DNA of 64,000 nucleotides from Brumimicrobium ulvae (GTDB lineage Bacteria > Bacteroidota > Bacteroidia > Flavobacteriales_D > Crocinitomicaceae). Below are positions 18,600 through 27,873 of this stretch, piece by piece. The stretch spans positions 227,741 through 291,740 of the forward strand of contig NZ_CANNGT010000004.1 of the NCBI RefSeq assembly GCF_947504225.1, given 5' to 3'. Position numbers and translations under genes: made by a program. Below the pieces are notes generated by a model. It saw only the letters and a program-made list of their open reading frames with translations. It was not told the DNA's origin and did no database searches. Within the stretch, counting starts at the first letter, position 1. Every line of letters begins with the position of its first letter.

Positions 18600-19313
18600 A
18601 TGTCTGTGGAAAAGGTAATCAATATTATTCAAGGAAGAGTTGAGCAGAAAAAGGTAACGGTTCTGCAAGACATTAACGTAACAATTTCTGCCAAAGAATT
18701 TGTTTACCTCATCGGTAAAACAGGGTCTGGGAAGAGTAGTTTTCTTAAAACGCTCTATGCTGACTTGCGTCTTGTTGATGGCGAAGGAGAAGTTGTTGGG
18801 TTCAACTTGAATAAACTAAAAAAGAGAGAGATTCCTTTATTGCGCAGAAAGATTGGAATTGTATTCCAAGACTTCCAATTATTAACAGACCGCTCGGTAA
18901 TGAAAAATTTATTTTTCGTTATGAAAGCCACTGGATGGAAAAAGAAATCTGTAATGGAACAACGAGGACTCGAAGTGCTCCGTATGGTTGGAATAGAAGA
19001 TAAAGCTTACAAGATGCCACATGAACTTTCTGGAGGAGAACAACAAAGGGTTTCTATTGCGAGGGCATTATTGAACAATCCAGAATTAATTCTTGCCGAT
19101 GAGCCAACAGGAAATTTAGACCCTGAAACCTCTGCTGCCATTATGAGTTTGCTTCACTCCATTGCTAAAGAAGGAACGGCACTATTGATGGCCACACATG
19201 ACATGGGCTTGGTCGACAAGTTTCCAGGAAGGGTTCTGCGCGTTGAAAAGAATACCATTAAAGAAGTCGAGGCATTGGGTAACTTTAACCCTTTCGAAGT
19301 GAAGGAGTTTTAG
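18600..19313 (+). CDS. ftsE: FtsE-like ABC transporter ATP-binding protein
   Basis: A 237-aa ATPase. Visible motifs are Walker A GKTGSGKSS (about residue 40), Q-loop VFQDFQLL, signature LSGGEQQR, Walker B LILADEPTGNLD and H-loop ATHD. The sequence is of the FtsE/LolD class; FtsE with its permease FtsX links division to peptidoglycan hydrolase activation at the septum. No ftsX lies beside it, and the next gene is convergent with only 5 nt between stop codons. In Bacteroidota ftsE and ftsX are often apart, so this does not weaken the call. The 5' leader is very short. Confidence 0.82.
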   Translation: MSVEKVINIIQGRVEQKKVTVLQDINVTISAKEFVYLIGKTGSGKSSFLKTLYADLRLVDGEGEVVGFNLNKLKKREIPLLRRKIGIVFQDFQLLTDRSVMKNLFFVMKATGWKKKSVMEQRGLEVLRMVGIEDKAYKMPHELSGGEQQRVSIARALLNNPELILADEPTGNLDPETSAAIMSLLHSIAKEGTALLMATHDMGLVDKFPGRVLRVEKNTIKEVEALGNFNPFEVKEF

Positions 19314-19318
19314 TAGAA

Positions 19319-20707
19319 TTATTCTACCGAAACAAATTCTTCTTCCACCCCTTTCAGTTTTGCATTTTCATAGTCAGGTCGTTGTAAAAGTTCCCAATAT
19401 CCTTCAGGGGTATGAGTCATCCACCAGATTTTCTTATACCCTTCCTTCGTCATTGAGTCGTAATGGATGTAGCCTTTAAAATATTGCCAAGTTTGAAAAT
19501 TATTCAAATAAACAAAGAAGAAGGGAATCAACACCAAGCTCATCCTTACTTTATTTTTAAGCAACCAAGTCAATAAGGCCGCTAAAGGAATAGCCATAAA
19601 CGGCAAAATATCAATCAGTGTTCGTGCTCCAAATCCTCCACCATACCACCAACACCACCAACTAAATGTGATATAAAGAAAAGGCACAATAAACACCACA
19701 ATTCCGATGAAAAATTCCTTTTTTGTTTTGTACAAGGGAATCAAACCCAGTAAGGCCAAGAACATCATAGGTGTATAAAGCAACCATCCTTTTCGGAAAG
19801 AAAAAAGACCCTCCCAAATATGAGGGTTCGTCCAAAAAAAGCCTTCATCTCTATAAGAATAATACATGAATCCTCCTGTTTGCACTTTCCAAAAGAGCAG
19901 TTGAGGTAACATGATTAAAAACGCGCCAACAATAATCAAAACAATATGTGAAAGGGGTAGAAACAAGCGTTGTAAATGCACTTTCCACAAGTCTTCAGGT
20001 TGCTTTAAAAAGAACAAGAAAGGAACACAAAACAGGATATTAATGGGACGAATTAAAACAATCATTCCGAAGACAAGTCCTATCAACAAACTTTTCCATA
20101 TCTTTTTATCTAGAATCCACCGGTCAGTTAAAAGTAACAATGCAGCGACTAAAAAGAAATTTGGAGGGTGAGCCATTCCAGTTTCATTCACTGTATAATG
20201 GTAAAGATTTGTTCCAAATGCGATGAAGAATAAGGTCAGTAAGGTAACGGTCTTGGAAAATCTTTTTTTCAAGAAAAGCCCTAAGAAAATCAATCCGAAG
20301 ATGGTAAAAAACACCGAAGACAATGATATAGATAAATGATATGGGCTAGAAAAACCATCTGCTTCATACCTAGAGTCCAACAAGGCATACAAATGCCCGC
20401 CTAAGAAGAAAGGCGTTTCCAGCATAGCTACTCCCATACTCATTTTCACAGCATTTCTTCCTGTTGGACTGGTGTGTATTCTAAATTTAGAATCTTGTTC
20501 GACTTCTCCCTCAAAAAGAGGGTTCCCATAGATAAATGTCGCAGGCAAATAGGTGTAGTAAATCGCTACATCAGATCGAATAATTTGATTTTCTCTCCAC
20601 TTGGAATTGCTAATATTTTGCCAAATGAGCACAAATGAGGCAACAATCAAAAGGACAGTATAGATATGCTTTTTTAAAAACCCCATCTTAATCATTAAAA
20701 AAAACAA
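19319..20707 (-). CDS. Multi-pass membrane protein, GT-C glycosyltransferase-like
   Basis: A 462-aa protein with about ten to twelve hydrophobic segments. The N-terminal ATG could be any of three (MFFLMIKMGFLKKH); the one before GFLKK is the most natural. After TM1 a polar loop contains RSDVAIYYTYLPATFIYGNP, in the position where GT-C enzymes such as dolichyl-phosphate mannosyltransferases carry their first acidic catalytic loop, here with Asp. Aromatic, Trp-rich loops (SWWCWWYGGGFGARTLID) recall lipid-linked sugar transferases in Bacteroidota. The GT-C assignment is inference from topology. It is convergent with ftsE and leaves no room for a separate terminator. Confidence 0.6.
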   Translation of the reverse strand: MFFLMIKMGFLKKHIYTVLLIVASFVLIWQNISNSKWRENQIIRSDVAIYYTYLPATFIYGNPLFEGEVEQDSKFRIHTSPTGRNAVKMSMGVAMLETPFFLGGHLYALLDSRYEADGFSSPYHLSISLSSVFFTIFGLIFLGLFLKKRFSKTVTLLTLFFIAFGTNLYHYTVNETGMAHPPNFFLVAALLLLTDRWILDKKIWKSLLIGLVFGMIVLIRPINILFCVPFLFFLKQPEDLWKVHLQRLFLPLSHIVLIIVGAFLIMLPQLLFWKVQTGGFMYYSYRDEGFFWTNPHIWEGLFSFRKGWLLYTPMMFLALLGLIPLYKTKKEFFIGIVVFIVPFLYITFSWWCWWYGGGFGARTLIDILPFMAIPLAALLTWLLKNKVRMSLVLIPFFFVYLNNFQTWQYFKGYIHYDSMTKEGYKKIWWMTHTPEGYWELLQRPDYENAKLKGVEEEFVSVE

Positions 20708-20770
20708 GAAATTTCATTTCACCTAAAACCGTTTTTGTTTAAAGGTTGACTTTGTGAAATGACACATTAA

Positions 20771-21109
20771 TTAGAGTAAAGTTAAGACATTTTCTGGAGG
20801 TCTTCCAACAACAGCTTTATCACCTTTAACAAAGATGGGACGTTCAATTAATTTTGGATATTGAATAAAGGCTTGGATCCATTCTTCATCGGTCAAAGAT
20901 TTGCCTTTGAAGTTTTCTTTATAGTCCTTTTCCCCTTTTCTAACAATTTCTTCGGCTTTCATTCCGAGTTTCTTTAACAAATCTCTTAATGCTTCAGCGC
21001 TTGGTGTTTCCTCTAGGTATTTCACCACATCAACCTCTACTCCTTTTTCTTGTAGTATTTCCAAAGCCCCTCTGCTTTTAGAACAACGTGGATTATGATA
21101 AATCTTCAT
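20771..21109 (-). CDS. arsC: ArsC/Spx-family thioredoxin-fold reductase
   Basis: A 112-aa protein of the glutaredoxin-coupled arsenate reductase family. The start at 21109 (MKIYHNPRCSKSR) matches family N-termini; an ATG 6 nt upstream is possible. The active-site pattern HX3CX3R is present as His5, Cys9, Arg13. The typical late segment IERPIFVKGDKAVVGRPPE holds the second Arg that stabilises the oxyanion. No ars operon genes (arsB, arsR, acr3) are adjacent, so a true role in arsenate resistance is uncertain; these proteins are often generic thiol reductases. It is 17 nt downstream of the mlaF-like gene on the same strand. Confidence 0.85.
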   Translation of the reverse strand: MKIYHNPRCSKSRGALEILQEKGVEVDVVKYLEETPSAEALRDLLKKLGMKAEEIVRKGEKDYKENFKGKSLTDEEWIQAFIQYPKLIERPIFVKGDKAVVGRPPENVLTLL

Positions 21110-21126
21110 GGTCATGTTATATTTCT

Positions 21127-21882
21127 TTATGCCAACTTCCCTTTTAAGTTCTTCATGAACTTAGAAGCGTAAACGAAGTCTATAATTTCTGGATTATCCG
21201 TTTTAATAATTTCTTCTTTGGTTCCTTGCCACCAATTTCTTCCAGTATGGATGAATATAATATGATCTCCAATTTCTATTACACTATTCATATCATGAGT
21301 AATTACAACTGTGGTCATACCGTATTCATAAGTAATTTCTTGAATCAAATTATCGATCAAAATGGAAGTACTCGGATCAAGACCTGAGTTCGGTTCATCA
21401 CAGAAAAGATACTTTGGCTTCATAGAAATGGCCCGTGCGATAGCTACACGCTTCATCATTCCCCCACTTAATTCTGCAGGCAGCAGCTTATTTCTTCCGG
21501 ATAGATTAACACGCTCAAGACAAAAGTCCGCTCGCTCTTGCATTTCCTTTTTGGACATATTGGTAAACATCTTCAAAGGAAACATAATATTTTCTTCCAC
21601 TGACATTGAATCAAAAAGCGCAGAACCTTGAAAAAGCATACCAATTTCCTTGCGGATATCCTTTCTTTCCTTTCTGTTCATTTTAGAAAAATCGCGACCA
21701 TTGTATAACACACTTCCAGAGTCAACCTCCATTAGTCCAACTATACATTTCGTTAAAACAGATTTTCCTTGACCGGATTGACCAATGATGAGATTTACTT
21801 GTCCTTCTTCGAACTTCGCTGAGAAATCGTGCAAAACGTGATTCTCTCCAAAAGACTTATTTACATTTTTTACTTCAATCAT
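21127..21882 (-). CDS. mlaF: MlaF-like ABC transporter ATPase (MCE-type lipid transport)
   Basis: A 251-aa ATPase of the Mla/Ttg2/MCE group, which moves phospholipids between inner and outer membranes. Walker A GQSGQGKSV (near residue 35), signature LSGGMMKRVAIARA, Walker B YLFCDEPNSGLDP and VVITHDMNS are visible; LSGGM with DEPNSGLDP is characteristic of MlaF. It overlaps its permease gene by one base (TAATG). The substrate-binding MCE protein (MlaD) is not in the window, though in Bacteroidota it is often encoded elsewhere. Cytoplasmic face of the inner membrane is expected. Confidence 0.9.
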   Translation of the reverse strand: MIEVKNVNKSFGENHVLHDFSAKFEEGQVNLIIGQSGQGKSVLTKCIVGLMEVDSGSVLYNGRDFSKMNRKERKDIRKEIGMLFQGSALFDSMSVEENIMFPLKMFTNMSKKEMQERADFCLERVNLSGRNKLLPAELSGGMMKRVAIARAISMKPKYLFCDEPNSGLDPSTSILIDNLIQEITYEYGMTTVVITHDMNSVIEIGDHIIFIHTGRNWWQGTKEEIIKTDNPEIIDFVYASKFMKNLKGKLA

Positions 21883-22622
21883 TACATTAGTATTAATTGA
21901 GTCAGTACAAAGTTAGTTAAGAGGATCACAATACTACTCCAAACCACCGCTTGAGTTGAAGATTTCCCTACATCTAGTGCACCACCTTTCGTAAAGTAAC
22001 CGAAGTAAGAAGACACAGTTACAATCACAAAAGCAAAGACGCAAGTTTTAACCAAGGCATAAGTAATGTCACTCACTTTAAAAAAGGCGCGAATTCCGTA
22101 TACAAACTCTTCGTGTGATGCTAATTCGGAAAGCGTTACTGCGTAATATCCACCGATGATGCTTAATCCCATAGAGCAAATAATCAGAAACGGGAAGAAG
22201 AATACTGCTGCGATGACTTTAGGAAGTACAAGAAAAGAAAGAGAGTTCACCCCCATAATTTCTAAAGCATCAATTTGCTCGGTTACCCTCATGGTTCCTA
22301 TTTCAGAAGCGATATTCGAACCTACTTTACCAGCTAAAATTAAAGAAATAATTGTCGGTGAGAACTCTAGAATAGTACTTGAACGGGTAATATAACCTAT
22401 TGTATATTTGGGCAACAGTGGACTATCCATATTGGAAGCTGTTTGCAATGAAATTACCGCTCCCATAAAAACAGAAAGGATGGCCACAATCCCTGCAGAG
22501 TTAATTCCTATGGTCTCAATCTCTGTTAACGTACGTGTATAATAGACCTTTAGACGTTCTGGCTTTGAGAACACCTGCCTAATCATACCGACATATTTTC
22601 CTACACTCTCTATATAACTCAT
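21882..22622 (-). CDS. mlaE: MlaE-like permease
   Basis: A 246-aa inner-membrane permease of the MlaE/YrbE family with about five or six TM segments. Family phrases include GINSAGIVAILSVFMGAVISLQ, a helix start of LILAGKVGSNIASEIGTMRVTEQIDALEIMGVN spanning residues ~95-125 (the conserved EQxxAL coupling segment), and a C-terminal SIVILLTNFVLTQLIL. It forms a dimer with two MlaF ATPases to drive lipid transport. The stop overlaps the mlaF start (TAATG). It is divergent from the SprT-like gene, 80 bp apart. Confidence 0.9.
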   Translation of the reverse strand: MSYIESVGKYVGMIRQVFSKPERLKVYYTRTLTEIETIGINSAGIVAILSVFMGAVISLQTASNMDSPLLPKYTIGYITRSSTILEFSPTIISLILAGKVGSNIASEIGTMRVTEQIDALEIMGVNSLSFLVLPKVIAAVFFFPFLIICSMGLSIIGGYYAVTLSELASHEEFVYGIRAFFKVSDITYALVKTCVFAFVIVTVSSYFGYFTKGGALDVGKSSTQAVVWSSIVILLTNFVLTQLILM

Positions 22623-22666
22623 TGGTTATGCTAAATTAATAGCTTATTCCTAAACAAAGCGAATAA

Positions 22667-22698
22667 TTCGATAAAAATTAATGTTATAAGTACATTTG
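22667..22698 (+). promoter_or_regulatory. Promoter giving a leaderless SprT-manC transcript
   Basis: TACATTTG (22691-22698) fits TAnnTTTG, and TTCG (22667-22670) sits 20 nt upstream where TTTG is expected. The GTG start at 22703 lies 4 nt after the -7 box, so transcription should begin at or beside the start codon. Confidence 0.45.
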
Positions 22699-22702
22699 TG
22701 TC

Positions 22703-23326
22703 GTGAAAACAAAGAAAGAAAAAATCGCAGAAGCTTTAAAGAAGTATGTCCCAGAAGGGTATATTCCTTACGTAGTAGAATTGATGTTTTCTGAAAACCT
22801 TGCTTTTAGAATCAGTAAACCACGTAAAACGAAAGCTGGGGATTACCGTCCTCCATACAATGGTCAACCGCATCGCATTTCCATCAATGGAGACCTCAAC
22901 CCTTATGCGTTTTTAATTACCACAATTCATGAGTTTGCACACATGACCACCTACATCAAATACGGACCTTATGTTCAACCTCATGGTGCAGAATGGAAAA
23001 GCGAATTTAAACGTTTACTTATTCCTGTTTTAGAAAAAAAAGAGCTTCCTGTTGAAATAGAAGCAGCATTGAAGCGCAGTTTACAGAATTTAAAAGCGTC
23101 AAGTTGTACCGACATCCACCTGACCAGAGCATTAAAAAAGCATGATAAACGAGATGAATCAATCGTTTTGTTGGAAAATTTAGGGAATAATGAGTACTTT
23201 CGTCTAGGCAAAAAAACCTTTCAACGTGGTGTCTTACGTAGAAGAAGATACCTGTGCAAGGAAATTAATACAGGGAAACAGTATCTCGTCAATCGATTGG
23301 CAGAGGTAGAACCCATAAACAATTAA
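22703..23326 (+). CDS. SprT-like zinc metalloprotease-domain protein
   Basis: A 207-aa protein with the SprT-like metalloprotease motif TTIHEFAHM (His76, Glu77, His80) and a further His94 in VQPHGAEW as likely third zinc ligand. These proteins are related to the DNA-protein crosslink protease Spartan; the bacterial substrate is unknown. It begins with GTG at 22703, preceded by a -7 element only 4 nt away, so a leaderless mRNA is probable; the next in-frame ATG (codon 28) would remove a conserved-looking helix. The C-terminal third (RRRRYLCKE) is basic and lacks the zinc-ribbon cysteines of longer relatives. It couples to manC through TAATG. Confidence 0.82.
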   Translation: MKTKKEKIAEALKKYVPEGYIPYVVELMFSENLAFRISKPRKTKAGDYRPPYNGQPHRISINGDLNPYAFLITTIHEFAHMTTYIKYGPYVQPHGAEWKSEFKRLLIPVLEKKELPVEIEAALKRSLQNLKASSCTDIHLTRALKKHDKRDESIVLLENLGNNEYFRLGKKTFQRGVLRRRRYLCKEINTGKQYLVNRLAEVEPINN

Positions 23327-24402
23327 TGATGAGAGAAAATAATTACGCAGTAATTATGGCAGGTGGAGTTGGAAGTAGATTCTGGCCCATGTCAGTTGAA
23401 GATTTACCTAAACAATTCCTTGATGTATTAGGGATCGGTAAGACTTTAATTCAATTGACTTATGAGCGTTTGTGCAATGTTGTACCAGATGAGAACATAT
23501 ACATTGTAACCAATGAGCATTATGTAGAGCTAGTAAAAACACAATTGCCTGCCTTAAAACCAAATCAGATTTTAACGGAGCCTGAACGTAAAAATACTGC
23601 TCCTTGTATTGCTTATGCAGCAGCAAAGATTTATTCGATCAACCATGATGCAAATCTGATTGTTGCTCCATCTGACCACTTAATTCTAAAGGAAGAAAAA
23701 TTCAAACGCATTATTAACACAGCGATTACACGCGCCTCAAAGGAAGATAGAATTTTAACCTTAGGTATTAAGCCTACTCGTCCGGATACAGGATACGGTT
23801 ACATTCAGTTTCACCAAGACGGAGACTTATTGCCTGGACAAATTTCTAAGGTAAAGCAGTTCACTGAGAAACCGAATCGTGAAATGGCTGAAATATTCTT
23901 GAAAAGCGGTGATTATTACTGGAATTCTGGAATTTTCATTTGGAGAGCTAAAACAATTCTTAAAGCTTTAAGAAAGTTCAAACCTGAATTGTATGAACTA
24001 TTCTGTGATGACTTTAGCATCTACAACACTCCCGGTGAATACGAATATGTTAACACAGCTTTTAGAAGATGTGAAAGTATTTCTATTGATTTTGCCATTA
24101 TGGAAAACGCTAAAAACGTGGATGTTGTTTTGGCTGATTTTGACTGGAGCGATTTAGGAACATGGGGAAGTTTATTCGACCATTTAGACAAAGATGTGAA
24201 TGGAAACAGCATCAAAGGAAAGAACACCCATGTATTTAACTCTTACAATTGCTTGATTAATCTACCCAATGAAAAGCTAGCCATTATTCAAGGACTTAAC
24301 AATCAAATCGTAGTTGAGTCGGATAATCGTTTATTGATTCTAGACAAGCGGGATGAGCAAAACCTTAAAACATACCTTAAGGCAGTAAAAGAAAAGAATT
24401 AA
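23326..24402 (+). CDS. manC: Mannose-1-phosphate guanylyltransferase
   Basis: A 358-aa nucleotidyltransferase making GDP-mannose from mannose-1-phosphate and GTP. The nucleotide-binding loop MAGGVGSRFWP (residues 11-21) is a variant of GGxGTRLWP, with Ser for Thr. FTEKPN, GYGYIQF and an APSDH motif at ~114 (VAPSDHLI) match the family. Length is that of the monofunctional enzyme: the C-terminal phosphomannose-isomerase cupin is absent. GDP-mannose feeds surface polysaccharide or GDP-fucose synthesis. The ATG overlaps the SprT stop by one base; a second in-frame ATG follows immediately. Confidence 0.92.
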   Translation: MMRENNYAVIMAGGVGSRFWPMSVEDLPKQFLDVLGIGKTLIQLTYERLCNVVPDENIYIVTNEHYVELVKTQLPALKPNQILTEPERKNTAPCIAYAAAKIYSINHDANLIVAPSDHLILKEEKFKRIINTAITRASKEDRILTLGIKPTRPDTGYGYIQFHQDGDLLPGQISKVKQFTEKPNREMAEIFLKSGDYYWNSGIFIWRAKTILKALRKFKPELYELFCDDFSIYNTPGEYEYVNTAFRRCESISIDFAIMENAKNVDVVLADFDWSDLGTWGSLFDHLDKDVNGNSIKGKNTHVFNSYNCLINLPNEKLAIIQGLNNQIVVESDNRLLILDKRDEQNLKTYLKAVKEKN

Positions 24403-24432
24403 CTCACCCATACGTTAAACAGACAGAAGAAC

Positions 24433-24990
24433 ATGGATTTAGATATACCCGAAGATTTCAACTCAGACAGCGACGACCAACCGTTTACAGCTTGTAAGGT
24501 TTGTGAGCGTGACCTCAGCAAAGGAGAAGTTCCTTATTCGATAGAAAAAGCTTACAAAAGAGTTGACGAAGATAAAGATGTAACACTTTTCGAGGTGGCT
24601 ATTTGTATGCCTTGTGCAGAAAAACAAGCAGAGAAAATGAGCAAAGAATCAAGGGCCTATTTAATGCAAATGATGGGTGGGGTTGCGCATATAGAAAAAC
24701 GTCAAAAAATGTGGGAATCCAATTGGAGGGAAAATTGGAAATCTGCCTGTTTATTTTCTGATGAAGAAATAAAACTCAATGATGAATACCACATCGTTGG
24801 TCAGTTTATGGGCGGTAAATTACTTCCTCAAATGACACCTTTTGTAATTGGTCAGCCCTACATTGAAGCCATTCAAGAAAACCTTTCCTTAGAAACCAAG
24901 GAAGAAATGGATAGGTTTGGCGAGCAATTCTTAGGACCAGACCCTTCTTTGAGGGCTTTATTAAAAGACCATCAGTTTGTTTTGGTTTAA
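24433..24990 (+). CDS. Putative zinc-ribbon protein of unknown function
   Basis: A 185-aa acidic protein with two CxxC pairs, CKVC near residue 21 and CMPC near residue 58, separated by about 35 residues: a likely zinc ribbon or rubredoxin-knuckle fold. The rest is helical and charged (EKQAEKMSKESRAYLMQMMG). A Gly-rich segment (FMGGKLLPQMTPFVIGQPYI) lies at the C-terminal third. There is no signal peptide, so it is probably cytoplasmic. It begins 30 nt after manC on the same strand. I do not recognise the family name, although similar uncharacterised proteins occur in Bacteroidota. Confidence 0.68.
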   Translation: MDLDIPEDFNSDSDDQPFTACKVCERDLSKGEVPYSIEKAYKRVDEDKDVTLFEVAICMPCAEKQAEKMSKESRAYLMQMMGGVAHIEKRQKMWESNWRENWKSACLFSDEEIKLNDEYHIVGQFMGGKLLPQMTPFVIGQPYIEAIQENLSLETKEEMDRFGEQFLGPDPSLRALLKDHQFVLV

Positions 24991-25156
24991 TGGTGCGTTT
25001 TGTAATTATGAATTGGTGGCTATATTAGTATAAAATAGTTAGTCTTACAACGAAAAACACTAAACAACTATATTTCAGCACTATACCCCGAGTCTTTTTC
25101 ATTTAAGTCTAGTACTTAATAAACAAGGCGACAGAGGGCTTCAAAAGTTAATCGAA

Positions 25157-26437
25157 ATGAAAAATACAATCCTCAAAAAAAATTTAACGCTCAAGGTGAT
25201 ATTTTTGAGTGGGTTTCTACTCTTAGGTTTTACCAACAAGCTGTTTTCACAAGATTCACTCATAATATATTTCGGTGACGAGTATCACATTTCATCTCCT
25301 CATAGCAATGGTTTTATGAAACTGTTTAAATGTACTGATGATGGAAGGTTTATTCATTATGGTAAAACTAAACAGATTGTTTTCCCAGAAAATTTTATTG
25401 TCAAAGACACTGCCTTAGCACTTAACTACTTTACAGGTTGGAAAAACTCCATAACACCGAACCAAGTCCTCTTTTTAATTGGTAATTATTCAAGTTTTAG
25501 TCCTGTTGTATATGTTGATTACAATCAAAATCTAGATTTTTCAGATGATGGAGACCCTCTTGTTTTTCGCGCGGACACTTCAGCTATAGTATATCTTAAT
25601 AATTCAGAATTTACGTCAGCACAGTTCCCGATTAAACTATATTATCCAAATTTAAATCCTAAATTAAAGGGACAGGTTAAGTCTATATTAGGGAGCACAG
25701 ATGATGCTCTTGGGAATGACAATGTTGACGTAGATTACTGGTTTGCAGATAAAAGAATGAACTTAAAAGTATCTTATCTTGTTTTCGATGAAGACAGTTT
25801 GAAAATCGGAATATACGATTATAATTGCAACGGATTATATAACGACCTCGGTTTTGACAGAATAACTATTAGCGACTCAAAAAATAATCCTATTTCAATT
25901 GAACTCAATCAAGGTGCAGTTGTGTACACCGACGACTTCGCTATTAAAGTTGGAAACCAAGTCTATGAAATACAAGAGATTGAAGCTTCTGGAAAATATA
26001 TAAAACTCAAAAAGAGTGAAGAAAAATATTTACAGCCGATAAAATTAGGCAGTGACATTTCAGATTTAAACCTAAAACTGTTAACTGAAGGAATAACGAC
26101 TATTCAACACATACAAGAACACGGTAAGTACTTACTTATTGATTTTTGGGGTACGTGGTGTAAAGGTTGCACACAGCAATTACCCGCTTTGAAAAAGCTT
26201 GTAGAATCTAATAAGGATAAGCTTCAAGTTATTGGAATGAGTTTCGGTGATACAAAAGAACAAATTGAAAGTTACGTTAAAAAACACACTATTAAATGGA
26301 GCATTGGCTTTGCCGACGAGGACCTAATCAGAAAATTAAGGGTTGATGGTTTTCCTACATACATGCTCCTCAATAAAAGTGGTGAAATTTTACTAATGAA
26401 TGGTGATCTTGAACAAATATCTAAAATAATAGAGTAA
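25157..26437 (+). CDS. TlpA-like thiol-disulfide oxidoreductase with long N-terminal domain
   Basis: A 426-aa exported protein. A signal peptide spans about residues 10-31 (VIFLSGFLLLGFTNKLFS). The C-terminal 125 residues form a thioredoxin fold of the TlpA/ResA class with active site WCKGC (Cys335, Cys338) and cis-Pro segment VDGFPTYMLL. The N-terminal ~300 residues contain two Asp/Asn-rich loops (VDYNQNLDFSDDGDP at 120 and YDYNCNGLYNDLGFD at 220) that look calcium-binding. This domain order is seen in Bacteroidota redox proteins, but its substrate is unknown. It is monocistronic, with an AT-rich leader. The coding strand is more A/T-rich than neighbours. Confidence 0.8.
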   Translation: MKNTILKKNLTLKVIFLSGFLLLGFTNKLFSQDSLIIYFGDEYHISSPHSNGFMKLFKCTDDGRFIHYGKTKQIVFPENFIVKDTALALNYFTGWKNSITPNQVLFLIGNYSSFSPVVYVDYNQNLDFSDDGDPLVFRADTSAIVYLNNSEFTSAQFPIKLYYPNLNPKLKGQVKSILGSTDDALGNDNVDVDYWFADKRMNLKVSYLVFDEDSLKIGIYDYNCNGLYNDLGFDRITISDSKNNPISIELNQGAVVYTDDFAIKVGNQVYEIQEIEASGKYIKLKKSEEKYLQPIKLGSDISDLNLKLLTEGITTIQHIQEHGKYLLIDFWGTWCKGCTQQLPALKKLVESNKDKLQVIGMSFGDTKEQIESYVKKHTIKWSIGFADEDLIRKLRVDGFPTYMLLNKSGEILLMNGDLEQISKIIE

Positions 26438-26597
26438 ACTAAAGCCCTGATTTTATAAATTTTAAGGACACAAATCCTGATGAATTCGCCAGTGCTTCTC
26501 AAATTAAATAACTCAAGTTATGTAAATTCAAATTGCTCAAAGGATTAATCAACAAAAACTTTATCTTATAGCTTTAAGAATTAGACAGCCTGCGATA

Positions 26598-27797
26598 CTA
26601 GTATAAAAAACTATTGTAAGGATAACGTACTTGAAATATTGTTTTCACCTCTTCGTAAATCACGTGTTTTAGTTCATCGAAGTTTGTTTTGTTCTCTGCT
26701 GAGATAAATACACATTTGCTATTGCTCATTTTCGTCATCCACTGACTTTTCAGTTCTTCAAGTGTATAATTTTCTCTGGTCTTCGGAGACAAATCATTTT
26801 CATTTTGCTGAACGTATTGATAAGCATCGATTTTGTTGAACACAACAATTGTAGGTTTATCTGACTTATCAATTTCAGCTAAAGTTTCATTAACAACTTT
26901 ATAATGATCTTCGAAATTAGGATGGGAAACATCTACCACATGGATCAACAAATCGGATTCGCGCACTTCGTCTAATGTCGACTTGAATGACTCCACCAAC
27001 TGGTGAGGTAACTTTCGAATAAATCCTACAGTATCGGTTAACAAGAAAGGAAGGTTGTCGATGACCACTTTTCGAACTGTGGTATCGAGGGTTGCAAATA
27101 ATTTATTTTCTGCGAATACTTCAGATTTACTTAAAGCATTCATGATTGTACTTTTCCCAACGTTGGTATAGCCAACCAAAGCAACACGAACCAATTGACC
27201 TCGATTTCCTCGTTGAACTTTTTTCTGCTTGTCAATTTCCTTGAGCTTCTTTTTCAAGAAAGCAATTCTTTCTTTAATGATTCTTCGGTCAGTTTCAATC
27301 TGACGTTCCCCTGGACCACGCATCCCAATTCCTCCTTTTTGTTTATCAAGGTGGGTCCACATACGTGTCAATCGTGGCAAAAGGTATTGATATTGCGCTA
27401 ACTCTACTTGAGTTCTTGCGTGAGAAGTTTGTGCTCTAGAGGCAAAGATATCGAGGATTAAACTACTGCGGTCAAGGATTTTAACCTCTAATATTTTTTC
27501 AATATTTCTTAATTGAGAAGGAGATAGATCATCATCAAAAATCACCATATCGATTTCATTTTTGATCACATAATCTTTAACCTCTTCTAGCTTACCGGCT
27601 CCTAAAAATGTTTTAGAATTGGCCATTTGTAGCTTTTGCAAAAACTTTTTCTCTGTCTCTGCTCCAGCGGTCCTTGCTAAAAACTCCAGTTCTTCAATAT
27701 GTTCTGTTGCTTCCTCCTCGCTTTGGTTCTGTTCAATAACACCAACCAATACTGCTTTTTCTCCTTTTAAATCTTCTTTTAATTTACCTACTTCCAT
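26598..27797 (-). CDS. hflX: GTPase HflX
   Basis: A 399-aa ribosome-associated GTPase that splits stalled or stress-damaged ribosomes. The N-terminal HflX domain includes LGAGKLEEV and the segment GGIGMRGPGERQIETDRR, a family hallmark. The G domain begins near residue 205 with G1 GYTNVGKST, G3 DTVGF and G4 NKID. A coiled linker (IAFLKKKLKEIDKQKK) joins them. Length is usual. In the strand direction nothing is closely cotranscribed; a 158-aa membrane protein gene is upstream, 76 bp away. Confidence 0.96.
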   Translation of the reverse strand: MEVGKLKEDLKGEKAVLVGVIEQNQSEEEATEHIEELEFLARTAGAETEKKFLQKLQMANSKTFLGAGKLEEVKDYVIKNEIDMVIFDDDLSPSQLRNIEKILEVKILDRSSLILDIFASRAQTSHARTQVELAQYQYLLPRLTRMWTHLDKQKGGIGMRGPGERQIETDRRIIKERIAFLKKKLKEIDKQKKVQRGNRGQLVRVALVGYTNVGKSTIMNALSKSEVFAENKLFATLDTTVRKVVIDNLPFLLTDTVGFIRKLPHQLVESFKSTLDEVRESDLLIHVVDVSHPNFEDHYKVVNETLAEIDKSDKPTIVVFNKIDAYQYVQQNENDLSPKTRENYTLEELKSQWMTKMSNSKCVFISAENKTNFDELKHVIYEEVKTIFQVRYPYNSFLY

Positions 27798-27873
27798 TCA
27801 GTGATTCTACTGTTCTTTTTATATAAATACGATTGCCTTAAACCTTGTCGTCTGTTGGTCAAACTTTAGTCGC

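Noticed and set aside
20771..21109. Arsenic resistance operon
   Set aside because: Only the ArsC-like reductase is present, inside a lipid-transport gene group; no ars transporter or regulator is nearby.
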